The notes under the pieces were generated by a model. It ran no database searches, was not told the DNA's origin, and saw nothing but the letters and a program-made list of their open reading frames with translations. This document shows positions 9,493 through 17,900 of a stretch of DNA of 64,000 nucleotides, in pieces. The position numbers and the translations under genes were made by a program. Numbering within the stretch: the first letter of the stretch is position 1; each line of letters starts with the position of its first letter. The stretch covers positions 124,001 through 188,000 of the forward strand of contig NZ_CAGY01000002.1 in NCBI RefSeq assembly GCF_000308055.1. The letters run 5' to 3'. This DNA is from Actinomyces sp. ph3 (GTDB lineage: Bacteria > Actinomycetota > Actinomycetes > Actinomycetales > Actinomycetaceae).

Positions 9493-10551
9493 CTACACCG
9501 CAACGAGTGGCACATAACTCCCGCTTAAGTCACCTCCCGACACCTTTGGTCTTCCGCGATCGCAGGTCTCAAACAAATACGCTGCAGCCCCGCACGCCCA
9601 GCGGGAATCCTCACTGGCACGACGAATCACAATCGGAAGCACTTCCCCCGGAGAGCCCACAGTGAAGAGCACATCCTCAAAGAGGACTGCCCACTCCGAG
9701 GAAAGAATCCGCACCGCGCTTCCATCAAGGACGATGTGATCAATTTTGGTCATTTCGCTGAGCTGCTCCAGACACATCGCAAGGTTGCGAACGAAGCCCA
9801 GCACCGCCTTTCGACAGGCCAGATCTCCGCCCTGCGCCATACGAATCAGCTCTTCGATATCACGGGGCCGATCAGTATCACCAGCGCTCATACGGGCAGC
9901 GCGTGCCTGCCCAATAATGGCTGAGGGAACCAAGGACACACTGGCACATCCATAATGCCCCTGTGCGCATACCGCATTGTTTCCCTCAAGACGAAGGTGA
10001 GCAGTTCTTCGATAATCTCCAGCGGGATCAGGGCAAATTGCGCCATTCTTCACTTCGACGTGACAGACGTTTTCCGCGATCTGAACGATCATGAAGTTAT
10101 CAAAACGCTGCCCGACACCGTATATGGCTTCGTAGGTTGCCAGTCCTTCAAGACTGTTGATGAGAGAAAGCGGAAGCCCGCCCTGACCAGAGATCAAGTC
10201 AAGGAGCGGGAAGTCTAGCCATCCCAGCTCTTCGACAGTGCACCTTCGCCCATCGATCACTTTCCCACCGAGGGATAGGCCAATTCCCTTGATGTCCCCA
10301 TATGAACGAACGCTTTCTGCCATTTCTCTGCAAAGAGTGTTAATCATGGCAAGGATGGCATTCGCATTATTTACAACGATTCGCGCACGCTCTTCACGCA
10401 CACGCCCAGAGCGATCCATGACAACGGCATGAATCCTTCCGGGTAAGAGCGCAATTCCAACAGCACACTCATCAGAGCGTTTGAAATGCGGTATGTGAAT
10501 TGGCGGTCCCGGAGGGTCGGCAGTCTTCTTGTGAATATCGTATGGCTCCAT
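9493..10551 (-). CDS. ROK-family protein lacking kinase residues and a DNA-binding domain
   Basis: The 352-residue protein keeps the ROK fold: GIGLSLGGKVID in the middle and a CAQGHYGC segment matching the cysteine-rich zinc motif. The phosphate loop normally DxGGT is ALLPG here (about 35-38), and the usual NDxN catalytic segment reads NSLE (about 132-135), so the catalytic aspartate is missing. There is no N-terminal helix-turn-helix. It is therefore unlikely to be a sugar kinase and looks like a free-standing sensor or effector domain. AAGGGG lies 6 bases before the ATG. Confidence 0.7.
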   Translation of the reverse strand: MEPYDIHKKTADPPGPPIHIPHFKRSDECAVGIALLPGRIHAVVMDRSGRVREERARIVVNNANAILAMINTLCREMAESVRSYGDIKGIGLSLGGKVIDGRRCTVEELGWLDFPLLDLISGQGGLPLSLINSLEGLATYEAIYGVGQRFDNFMIVQIAENVCHVEVKNGAICPDPAGDYRRTAHLRLEGNNAVCAQGHYGCASVSLVPSAIIGQARAARMSAGDTDRPRDIEELIRMAQGGDLACRKAVLGFVRNLAMCLEQLSEMTKIDHIVLDGSAVRILSSEWAVLFEDVLFTVGSPGEVLPIVIRRASEDSRWACGAAAYLFETCDRGRPKVSGGDLSGSYVPLVAV

Positions 10552-10648
10552 CGCGCACCCCTTGGCAACTTCTTCGTTACCTGGACACGGGCGTATCCAG
10601 CGCGCTCAGTGTATACCATGACCACCTATATTTGACCGGATTTCAACA

Positions 10649-11497
10649 TTATTGAGCAAACCAGGCGCGCATATAACCATAAACATTCGCATTGCCATAA
10701 ACCGAGCAATCATTCCCATGCCCCGCAAGCGCCCCCTGGTTGGGAACATAGGGCGTGTAGTTATAGAAACTGGCGGTTGCACGATTAGCCGGAGTGATCT
10801 CAACGGACGTGCATTCTTCGGCGGGACCGTAGCGGGCCTCGACCCTTTCTCCCGCACGGAAACGGAAACGCTCAGGCTTCACTCGATAGATCGCAAACTG
10901 GCGCGCGGCGTAATAAACCTGCCGCTGAAAACCGGCATAATCCGGGTCGCAGGTCGAGTTATCCGGGCAGGCATATCCCATCGCGCTGGGATAGCTGAAC
11001 CACTGAAACATTCCACCCGATGCGTAGATCAGTCCCTGCTCTTTTTGCAGCGTCACCAACAAAACTTTCGGGTTCACTCCGCATGAACGTGCTGACTGGC
11101 CAATAATTTGCGCGGCGGTTTCTTCTTCGCCGCCCTGGTATCCCCATTGGCAATATTCGTCAGCGGGAAAAGTCTCGGTGACGGCTCTGAAGTCCTTCAA
11201 ACACGGAACATCCTGGTCGTTCACCCGTCCCGCGCGGCAGCCCTCCCCTTTTTCGTTGATAAAAGCAGCGATCTGCTCATCATTCATGGCGCTCGAGTCA
11301 TCCAGCACGGCATCAGACATGATGTTCTCCGGGTCAAAACCCGAGTAGTCCAAAGGAATCCCGCGAGGCGCCTCAGAGGCTGTTTCTTGCGGCTGCTCTT
11401 GCGGCGTTGTGTCCGTACAGCCGGCTATCCCGATCGCCGAGGCCGCCGCTACGCAAAGTGCGACAAGCGCGCCTATGCGCTTGTTTCGTTTCGTCAC
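10649..11497 (-). CDS. Secreted lipoprotein with a possible lysozyme-like domain
   Basis: The N-terminus is a lipoprotein signal peptide with lipobox IAGC, so the 282-residue product should be lipid-anchored on the outer face of the membrane. The centre contains VLLVTLQKEQGLI, resembling the catalytic-helix region of lysozyme-like or glucosaminidase-like actinobacterial exported proteins, followed by aromatic segments (MFQWFSYPSAMGYAC). Several cysteines could form disulfides. A role in cell-wall turnover is only inferred. The GTG start overlaps the stop of the upstream phosphatase gene (GTGA), indicating coupling. Confidence 0.65.
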   Translation of the reverse strand: MTKRNKRIGALVALCVAAASAIGIAGCTDTTPQEQPQETASEAPRGIPLDYSGFDPENIMSDAVLDDSSAMNDEQIAAFINEKGEGCRAGRVNDQDVPCLKDFRAVTETFPADEYCQWGYQGGEEETAAQIIGQSARSCGVNPKVLLVTLQKEQGLIYASGGMFQWFSYPSAMGYACPDNSTCDPDYAGFQRQVYYAARQFAIYRVKPERFRFRAGERVEARYGPAEECTSVEITPANRATASFYNYTPYVPNQGALAGHGNDCSVYGNANVYGYMRAWFAQ

Positions 11498-11982
11498 CGA
11501 GTTGTGCTCCTCATGATGTACTCAATGATGGCTGGAGTGCAGTTCTCAATGGTCTCACGAGTGGCCTCGAAATCAGAATAATCTCCGTACCAGGGGTCGG
11601 GAACATCGAGGTCACGCCGGTGGCTAGCATCTCCCCCACTCACTTCGAATTCACGGAACATGCGAATCTTCGGATCAGGTCCGCCTGCAAGCCCTTCGAG
11701 GGCGCGAAGATGTGAGGAGGTCATCGCAAGAATCAAGTCCCAACGTTGAAGCTCCCCCGCCTCGACTTGGCGTGCTCGATGCGAGGGCACGCGGTACCCT
11801 CCCTCTCGCAGTGCTCGGGCAGCGCGAGAGTCGATCCCGTGTCCATGTTCCTCATCGCTGATCCCGGCCGAATCAACAACAACATCAAGCCCGCGCTGTT
11901 CAACGGCTTCACGCAGGATTTCTTCGGCCATGACCGAGCGGCAGATATTGCCGGTACACACCATAAGGACGCGATAGGACAC
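11494..11982 (-). CDS. Low-molecular-weight protein tyrosine phosphatase
   Basis: The P-loop CTGNICRS (residues 9-16) gives the nucleophilic cysteine and arginine, and DPWYGD near the C-terminus supplies the general acid. The 162-residue length is typical. Such enzymes dephosphorylate tyrosine (or arginine) on cytoplasmic proteins and are often linked to envelope or polysaccharide control. It lies between mtnN (9-base gap) and the lipoprotein gene (4-base overlap), so it is probably part of the luxS-mtnN transcription unit. Confidence 0.9.
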   Translation of the reverse strand: MSYRVLMVCTGNICRSVMAEEILREAVEQRGLDVVVDSAGISDEEHGHGIDSRAARALREGGYRVPSHRARQVEAGELQRWDLILAMTSSHLRALEGLAGGPDPKIRMFREFEVSGGDASHRRDLDVPDPWYGDYSDFEATRETIENCTPAIIEYIMRSTTR

Positions 11983-11991
11983 GGGATCAGC

Positions 11992-12756
11992 TCACTTGCA
12001 GAAAAGTGAGAGGTAGGCGCAAATGGCCTCGAAGGAGTGGTATGCGGCCTTCTCACCGTTCATGTGGAAGTCCTCGTCAGCACCTTCTCCCGTTAGATCC
12101 GAGATCGCACGCAGGCAGATCCAATCCACGCCGTTGGACCAGCACACCTGGGCCATGCCACAGGTTTCCATGTCAACAGCCAGCGCATCGGGGAAGCCTG
12201 CGCGGATACGGGCAACGACCTTTTCCGAGGCGAAGGAGTCGCCGGTGACGATGCGGCCGGTGCGCACGTGGTGCGGCTGGGCATCGTTGAGGCCAGCGAG
12301 CGCGTCGATCGCCCGCTGCGAGGAGTGGTAGTCGACGGGCATACGCGGAATCTGGCCGAGCTCGTAGCCGAAGACGGTGGCGTCGGCATCGTTGTAGATC
12401 GTGGCGATCGCGCCCGCGATGTCGCCCACTTGGATTCCGCCCTCAAGACCGCCCGCGGTACCACCCGCGATGACGATCTTCGGGGTGGCCAGGGTCAGGC
12501 CTCGGGCCACTGCTGCTGCCGCATTCGCAATGCCAACACCCGAGGTGATGACGACGACGGTGTGACCTTCGAGCTGGCCAAGGGCGTAGCTCTGCTGGTG
12601 ATGTCCGTCGGCGCCCACAACAAGGGTTTCAACCGCGTCAGAACCGGGAAGAGGCGCAAGAGCATCCAGGAAGGGCTGTGCCTCCATCACCATGGCGCAC
12701 TGAATGAAGGCGTCGACCTCGGGAAGCTGACGCGAAGGGGTCAAGGTCAGGGACAT
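11992..12756 (-). CDS. mtnN: 5'-methylthioadenosine / S-adenosylhomocysteine nucleosidase
   Basis: The 254-residue protein has the nucleoside phosphorylase-like fold of MTA/SAH nucleosidases: SGVGIANAAAA and GGTAGGL near the front, the substrate segment VDMETCGMAQV, and LRAISDLTGEG with the catalytic Asp. It hydrolyses SAH to adenine and S-ribosylhomocysteine and MTA to methylthioribose. It follows luxS by 45 bases with GAGAGG before the ATG, so the two consecutive steps of SAH recycling are encoded together. Confidence 0.9.
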   Translation of the reverse strand: MSLTLTPSRQLPEVDAFIQCAMVMEAQPFLDALAPLPGSDAVETLVVGADGHHQQSYALGQLEGHTVVVITSGVGIANAAAAVARGLTLATPKIVIAGGTAGGLEGGIQVGDIAGAIATIYNDADATVFGYELGQIPRMPVDYHSSQRAIDALAGLNDAQPHHVRTGRIVTGDSFASEKVVARIRAGFPDALAVDMETCGMAQVCWSNGVDWICLRAISDLTGEGADEDFHMNGEKAAYHSFEAICAYLSLFCK

Positions 12757-12801
12757 GAGTACCTCTCTGAGAAGTGTCTGGGGGACGTCAGGTCTGAATA
12801 A

Positions 12802-13284
12802 TTACTTGGCTGCCGCAGCGTCATCCTGGGTAACAACCAGCCACTTGTCGCGGTGATTCAGGAACTCGCGAACGGCTTCTTGAGCGCCTTCCAGGGAGTG
12901 GTTTGCACCCCAGCCACACTGAACCTCGTTTGCAGCAGGAACTTCGGTGGCATTGAGGATGTCTTCGAAAGTTGCCTGCAAGATGGGCAGGAATTCCTCA
13001 GTCTCAACGCCCAGGAGCAGGGCGTAGAAGCCGGTCTGGCAGCCCATGGGGCCGAAGTCGATGAGCTTATCGGTGTGGTTGCGCATCAGTTCAGCGCTGA
13101 GGTGCTCGATGGAGTGAACCGTGGGCATCTCAAGGTGTGCCTTATTGGGCTGGGTAAAACGGACGTCGTACTTGATCAGGACGTCGCCGCCGGGAAGAGT
13201 CTTCCGATCTGCGACGCGGACGTAAGGAGCAAGGACAGTGCGGTGGTCGAGGTTAAAGGACTCAACATTCATGCGTTCACTCAT
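12802..13284 (-). CDS. luxS: S-ribosylhomocysteine lyase (autoinducer-2 synthase)
   Basis: This 160-residue LuxS has the metal-binding HSIEHL motif (His57, His61), [11 protein letters not shown] with the catalytic cysteine, and a downstream CGWGANHS segment giving the third metal ligand. It splits S-ribosylhomocysteine into homocysteine and DPD, the precursor of AI-2. I chose the ATG at 13284 ([10 protein letters not shown]) because the homology starts there; the frame extends upstream without a credible start. TAAACT ends 7 bases before this ATG, suggesting a leaderless mRNA. Confidence 0.93.
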   Translation of the reverse strand: MSERMNVESFNLDHRTVLAPYVRVADRKTLPGGDVLIKYDVRFTQPNKAHLEMPTVHSIEHLSAELMRNHTDKLIDFGPMGCQTGFYALLLGVETEEFLPILQATFEDILNATEVPAANEVQCGWGANHSLEGAQEAVREFLNHRDKWLVVTQDDAAAAK

Positions 13285-13297
13285 GAAACCCAGTTTA
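13285..13297 (-). promoter_or_regulatory. -10 box of a probable leaderless luxS promoter
   Basis: On the minus strand TAAACT (13297-13292) is followed by GGGTTTC and then the luxS ATG. No Shine-Dalgarno sequence is present. Confidence 0.5.
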
Positions 13298-13444
13298 TCG
13301 GGATTTAGATGGCGTGCTCGAGCGAGTCTCGGATGCCGCACGTTGTGTAGAACACCATCGTTGATGGGCTTTTCGCTAAAAACTCCGCTTCATTGCAGCG
13401 AAGCGAATGAGTGATCACGTCGTTCATCTCCAGTTATTTTCAGG

Positions 13445-13456
13445 CACAATAGAGGC
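13445..13456 (+). promoter_or_regulatory. -10 box of a probable leaderless sdaA promoter
   Basis: CACAAT (13445-13450) is followed by AGAGGC and directly by the ATG. TTCATC, 16 bases upstream, is a weak -35 candidate. Confidence 0.45.
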
Positions 13457-15097
13457 ATGGATCTTCAGCCGTCGATTGATGTCACTTCTCCCGATCAGTA
13501 CAGCGCAGGCACCCCTACACCTGCAGCCATTGTCGCCGGTGAAGTTCCTGCCAGCGAGGCCCCTCGTCCGCTCTCCGCTTTCGATATGTTTTCGATCGGC
13601 ATTGGCCCCTCTTCATCGCACACGGTCGGTCCGATGCGTGCGGGCCTTGCTTTCTCCACCGAGTTGTGTGCGCTTCCTGATTATTCGCATCTGTCTCACG
13701 TAACCATCGACCTTTTTGGCTCCCTTGGTGCAACCGGGCGAGGTCACAACACGGACCGTGCAGTGCTGCTGGGTTTAGCGGGCTATGACCCGGAAACCGT
13801 GTCCATTGAAACAGTTGAGGGCCTGATTCCCCAGATTGCTTCCAGTGGCCGTCTTCCTTTCGCCGGGGGCCGGGAAATTCCTTTTGATATCGAGTCCGAT
13901 ATCCGTTTTCTTCCGCGCACGGTCCTGAGCTACCACGTCAACGCACTCACAATCACCGCCTACGCAGGCGAGAGCTTGGTCCTTGAGCGCACCTACTATT
14001 CGGTGGGCGGAGGCTTCGTTATGGCCCAGACGAATAACGATCCCGAACACCCCGAGATTGCCTCTTTGGCCTCTGCTCAAGAGACAACGGGAATGTGCAC
14101 CCCCGCGCCCTATCCTTTCTCGACGGCCGCACAGCTTTTGGCGCAATGCGCGCGCTCGGGCCTATCGATCGCCGAGGTTGTTCGCGCCAACGAACTTTCT
14201 GCGCGTTCCGATGTGGCCTTGGATGCCTACCTTGACCAGATCGCACACACGATGTTCCACGCAATTGAGGCGGGGATTTCCTCCACCGGTATTTTACCCG
14301 GCGGACTGGATGTTCCTCGCCGCGCGAACGCCTTGGCGGCCCAATTGCGCGTGCGTGCTGAGAAGGCTTTTTCAGCCGGTGAACGCCGAGGCTGGGCCGG
14401 GGTCATGCAAGATCCCCTGCGTGCCATGGATTGGGTCAACCTCTACGCACTGGCAGTGAATGAAGAAAATGCCGCCGGCCACAGAATCGTCACTGCACCG
14501 ACCAATGGCGCTGCCGGCGTAATTCCCGCGGTGCTGGGCTACCTCGTTGCTTTTTGTCCCGAGGCCGGAGCAAGTTTCCCCGACTTCTCCCCCTCAAATT
14601 TGGCTGGGATTTCAGAACTTCCTCTGGACGAGTCCTCAGAGTCCGCCTGTTGCCGTCGCGCATCAATTCACGAGTTTTTGCTGGCTGCAACTGCGATTGG
14701 CGCTTTGATCAAGACAAACGCGTCGATTGCCGGCGCTGAGGTTGGCTGCCAGGGAGAGGTCGGTTCGGCCTCGGCAATGGCGGCTGCGGGGCTTGCTCAG
14801 GCTCTGGGCGGCACCCCACAGCAGGTAGAGAACGCCGCTGAGATCGCCATGGAGCATTCTCTGGGATTGACCTGCGATCCCGTTGGAGGCCTTGTTCAGA
14901 TCCCCTGCATCGAACGCAATGCGATTGCTGCTGTTAAGGCAATTAACGCTGCTCGCATGGCCCTGTGGGGCGATGGCCGCCACACCGTGTCCTTGGATGT
15001 CGCGATCGAGACAATGCGTCAGACGGGAAACGACATGCTCTCGAAGTACAAGGAGACCTCAGCGGGCGGCCTGGCCGTCAACGTTGTGGAGTGTTGA
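13457..15097 (+). CDS. sdaA: L-serine ammonia-lyase (serine dehydratase), iron-sulfur type, fused subunits
   Basis: The 546-residue protein joins the beta-like domain ([15 protein letters not shown] near residue 50) and the alpha-like domain in one chain. Cysteines for the 4Fe-4S cluster are visible in [21 protein letters not shown] and [14 protein letters not shown]. It deaminates L-serine to pyruvate and ammonia in the cytoplasm. It has an N-terminal extension of about 40 residues before the conserved fold. It is divergent from luxS and convergent with the sortase gene, with only one base between the stop codons. Confidence 0.92.
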   Translation: MDLQPSIDVTSPDQYSAGTPTPAAIVAGEVPASEAPRPLSAFDMFSIGIGPSSSHTVGPMRAGLAFSTELCALPDYSHLSHVTIDLFGSLGATGRGHNTDRAVLLGLAGYDPETVSIETVEGLIPQIASSGRLPFAGGREIPFDIESDIRFLPRTVLSYHVNALTITAYAGESLVLERTYYSVGGGFVMAQTNNDPEHPEIASLASAQETTGMCTPAPYPFSTAAQLLAQCARSGLSIAEVVRANELSARSDVALDAYLDQIAHTMFHAIEAGISSTGILPGGLDVPRRANALAAQLRVRAEKAFSAGERRGWAGVMQDPLRAMDWVNLYALAVNEENAAGHRIVTAPTNGAAGVIPAVLGYLVAFCPEAGASFPDFSPSNLAGISELPLDESSESACCRRASIHEFLLAATAIGALIKTNASIAGAEVGCQGEVGSASAMAAAGLAQALGGTPQQVENAAEIAMEHSLGLTCDPVGGLVQIPCIERNAIAAVKAINAARMALWGDGRHTVSLDVAIETMRQTGNDMLSKYKETSAGGLAVNVVEC

Positions 15098-15098
15098 T

Positions 15099-16109
15099 CT
15101 ACGCGTTTTCGCCGTTTTCGCTCGCTGCGGATACCCCCGCTGCTGCAGCTTCCTCAGCCTCACGCTTCTTGCGGTTCTTGCGGGCAAAGCCCCATAGGAC
15201 TGCGGTCGCAATGAGCACGGCAATAATGCCGACGACAACGGCGATCATCCAGGTCTGGATGACTGCGGGTTCAACCTTTGCTGATTCTGCAGCAACCTGC
15301 TGATCATCCATGGGAACGCGCTCACCAGTGACGAGCAGTCGGTGGGTATTGATGCCGTAGGGCGTACAGGTAATCAGGGTTGCAAGGTCTTTTCCGGCAA
15401 CCTTGTTCAGGCTTTCTGTTTCATTCGGAAGAACAGTCCGGATATCGGTGACCTTATATTTGAGGTGACGGTCCAGGACTTCAATGTAGAAGACGTCGCC
15501 GACTTTAACGCGGTTGAGGTGGTCGAACATAGTTGCACTGCCCAGTCCGGAGTGGCCGGTAAGAACCGTATGAGTTCCTTCGCCACCAACGGGAAGCGCA
15601 GTTCCAAAGAGGTGTCCAACGCCTTTTTCAAGAGTTGAGGTTTCGGTGCCGTGATAGATCGGAAGGCTGATATCGGCCGAAGGGACCTTAACGGTTGCCA
15701 TCACGGGGTTGACATCGAGCTGCGAAAGATAGTCGCTGTACTGAGGAGTATTGGGGCGCTGCGATTCCAACCAGGGGTCCAGAATAGGGGCTTCAGCGGC
15801 TTTACGGTTGTATTCATCAGCGCGGGCAAGTTCGTCTTTCAGCACATCGGGGCCAAGGTTGGTTTGTTCGGCACTGAAGGCCTTGGCAATGCGCTGTTGT
15901 TCGAGGTTGTTCTGATAGGTCGCGATAACGGGGTAAAGCAGAACCAGAATCCCCAGCACCAGCAGAACGGGCGGAAGGATCGTGAAGAGGCGACGGCGGC
16001 GCCCAGCCTTGCGAATGCGTTGATCACGTTCTTCCGCAGTTTCAGGTATCTCTTCGTGAACCTGGGTACTTGAGAGGCTGTCGTCTGCGTGGATCTCGTT
16101 CTCGCTCAT
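15099..16109 (-). CDS. srtC: Class C (pilus-polymerising) sortase
   Basis: The 336-residue protein has an N-terminal membrane segment (about 43-64), the lid motif DPW (111-113) typical of pilin sortases, TLITCTPYG with catalytic Cys248, the His in LTGHSGL, an Arg in THRLLVTGER, and a second C-terminal membrane helix. It links shaft pilins through the sorting motif and the pilin lysine. I chose the ATG at 16109 (AAAGG 6 bases upstream); the longer frame would put ~55 residues before the domain. It is the last gene of the tip-shaft-sortase cluster, as in A. oris fimQ-fimP-srtC1. Confidence 0.92.
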   Translation of the reverse strand: MSENEIHADDSLSSTQVHEEIPETAEERDQRIRKAGRRRRLFTILPPVLLVLGILVLLYPVIATYQNNLEQQRIAKAFSAEQTNLGPDVLKDELARADEYNRKAAEAPILDPWLESQRPNTPQYSDYLSQLDVNPVMATVKVPSADISLPIYHGTETSTLEKGVGHLFGTALPVGGEGTHTVLTGHSGLGSATMFDHLNRVKVGDVFYIEVLDRHLKYKVTDIRTVLPNETESLNKVAGKDLATLITCTPYGINTHRLLVTGERVPMDDQQVAAESAKVEPAVIQTWMIAVVVGIIAVLIATAVLWGFARKNRKKREAEEAAAAGVSAASENGENA

Positions 16110-16161
16110 GAGTCGCCTTTTAAATGGGGATAACGGGGGGTTGCGTTGATTGTATAGAAAC

Positions 16162-16195
16162 GGGTGCGGGAAGACCGACGGGTCTTCCCGCACCC
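16162..16195 (-). terminator. Strong hairpin between shaft pilin and sortase genes
   Basis: A perfect 15-bp stem (GGGTGCGGGAAGACC with its complement) and a 4-base loop lie 21 bases past the pilin stop, followed on the minus strand by GTTTCT. The U-tract is imperfect, so it may be a leaky terminator or a stabiliser that lowers sortase expression relative to pilin. Confidence 0.65.
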
Positions 16196-16215
16196 AGCTA
16201 AATCTCACTGAGAGA

Positions 16216-17820
16216 TCAGTCGTTTTCCTTGCGACGCTTGTTCGCAATGGTGATTGCGCCAGCGCCAGCAACAAGTGCGGAGCCAGCTGCGATCAGCACG
16301 CCCACACCGGCAGCACCGGTGACGGGCAGGCGGAATCCACCATTGTGAGGAGCATCCTTGACCGTGGTCTCCAGGGTGTACTGGTTAGCAGCGGTCGAGT
16401 TGGTCTCGAGGACCTGGAAGGCAATCGGGCGAGTCTGGAGCTCGAAGCCTTCGGGAGCCTTGGTCTCAACGAGGCAGTACCAACCGGGGTTGGTGACCTT
16501 GGCGTTGTTGGCCCAGTCGTTGTTGCGCAGGCCATCGATGGTGACCTCGCCGTTTGCGTCGGTCACGTAGGTGGTGACGCCAGCGGGGCTCAGCTTCTTG
16601 TCCAGGGTTGCGTCAACCGAGTCGAAGTTCTTGGTGGGAGTGCTCTGAGGCGTGCACTGGTACACCTCGAACTCTGCACCCTTAAGCTTCGCGCTCGTAT
16701 CTGCTGCGGAGACCTTGGTGATCTTCACCTTGCCGAACTTGGAGACAACCTCGGAGTTCGGGTAATCCGGCGGGGGAACCTCACCCGAGTTGGGCTTCCA
16801 ACCGTTGGAGGGCTCGTTGGGGAGCAGGATTGCCTTGTTCTTGAAGAGGCCGTCGGATTCAACCTTGTCCTTAACGGTGCCAGCCAGGTCCATCTGAACC
16901 TTGGTGGTGTCGTCCTTGCGGTTTTCGACGATCTTCTTGCGGCCGGCCTCGGTAAACTCAGCGGTCCAGAACATGGTCTTGCCGTCGGTGCCAGTGGCGC
17001 CAATCAGCTTGTAATCGGTGCCCTTGGTCAGAGCAACCTCACCGGTCTTGCCGTTGATGAGCTTCAGGGTGATGCCAGCTTCGGGCAGTTCCACGCGCTT
17101 GTCGTACTGGTCGACGACGTCGTAGAAGTCGAGAGCCTCAACTGCAGGAACGTCGGACTTGATGGTGTAGGAGATCGCAGATCCGATGGCGGGAGTCGCC
17201 ACATCGGCAACGGTCTTCTCGACGCCAGCCTTGGAGTTCTTCGGGTATGCGTGAACGTCGTAGACCCACTTGTTCAGGTCCTTCGGGTTCGTCATCGGAA
17301 CGGTGATGATGAAGGGCTTGGAGCCGACGTAGCCCGCGGGGGTTTCGGTCTCGGTCACGACGTAGGCGCCCAGGGGCAGGTTGGAGAAGGTGGCCAGACC
17401 GCCGCCAGCGGTGGTCTTTTCAACTGCTGCATCGACACCGTCTGCCTTAGCGGCAGTAACGTCACCATTGAAGCCAACAAGCTTCTCCCAGCCAGCCTGA
17501 GTGGTCAGGTCGACGTTGGTCAGGCGCTCAACGGTGAACTTTGCGCCGTCAAGCGGGGTGCCGCTGACGGTGTTGTCCTCGAGGCCAGTGCCTTCGGTGG
17601 TGCCGTTGGTGGCATCCTTGACCAGCTTGTGGATGGTGATGGAGCCGGTCTTGCTGGTATCCAGGTCAACCAGTGAGGGAAGACGCTCAGCGGTGGCAAC
17701 GACACCGAATGCCGATGCGGAGGGGGCTGCCGTAGCAATACCCGGAACCGCTGCGGCGCCGGCGGCAACCGCGATGACGGCGAGGAGGCTGACGCCTCGA
17801 CGGGTCTTAAGAGTTGTCAT
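16216..17820 (-). CDS. Major fimbrial shaft pilin (FimP/FimA type)
   Basis: The 534-residue precursor has a signal peptide (about 1-31), the pilin motif WVYDVHAYPKN with Lys194 as likely cross-linking residue, SpaA/isopeptide-type domains, an E-box YCLVETKAPEGF (Glu452) and the sorting signal LPVTG (498-502) followed by a hydrophobic helix and KRRK tail. Sortase C should join the LPVTG threonine of one subunit to Lys194 of the next. AGGAG lies 9 bases before the ATG. Its position between tip and sortase genes supports the role. Both A. oris FimP and FimA resemble it, so no symbol is assigned. Confidence 0.92.
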   Translation of the reverse strand: MTTLKTRRGVSLLAVIAVAAGAAAVPGIATAAPSASAFGVVATAERLPSLVDLDTSKTGSITIHKLVKDATNGTTEGTGLEDNTVSGTPLDGAKFTVERLTNVDLTTQAGWEKLVGFNGDVTAAKADGVDAAVEKTTAGGGLATFSNLPLGAYVVTETETPAGYVGSKPFIITVPMTNPKDLNKWVYDVHAYPKNSKAGVEKTVADVATPAIGSAISYTIKSDVPAVEALDFYDVVDQYDKRVELPEAGITLKLINGKTGEVALTKGTDYKLIGATGTDGKTMFWTAEFTEAGRKKIVENRKDDTTKVQMDLAGTVKDKVESDGLFKNKAILLPNEPSNGWKPNSGEVPPPDYPNSEVVSKFGKVKITKVSAADTSAKLKGAEFEVYQCTPQSTPTKNFDSVDATLDKKLSPAGVTTYVTDANGEVTIDGLRNNDWANNAKVTNPGWYCLVETKAPEGFELQTRPIAFQVLETNSTAANQYTLETTVKDAPHNGGFRLPVTGAAGVGVLIAAGSALVAGAGAITIANKRRKEND

Positions 17821-17900
17821 TTTTGTGTTCTCCTGTTGTACGGGATCTTTAAACAGATCAAGTGATGGTGATTGAACTAGTCATTTACAGGGTCAGTGTC

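Noticed and set aside
16150-17676. 508-residue open frame on the plus strand
   Set aside because: It lies opposite the shaft pilin gene, is very Gly/Val/Leu-rich, and has no start signal or domain.
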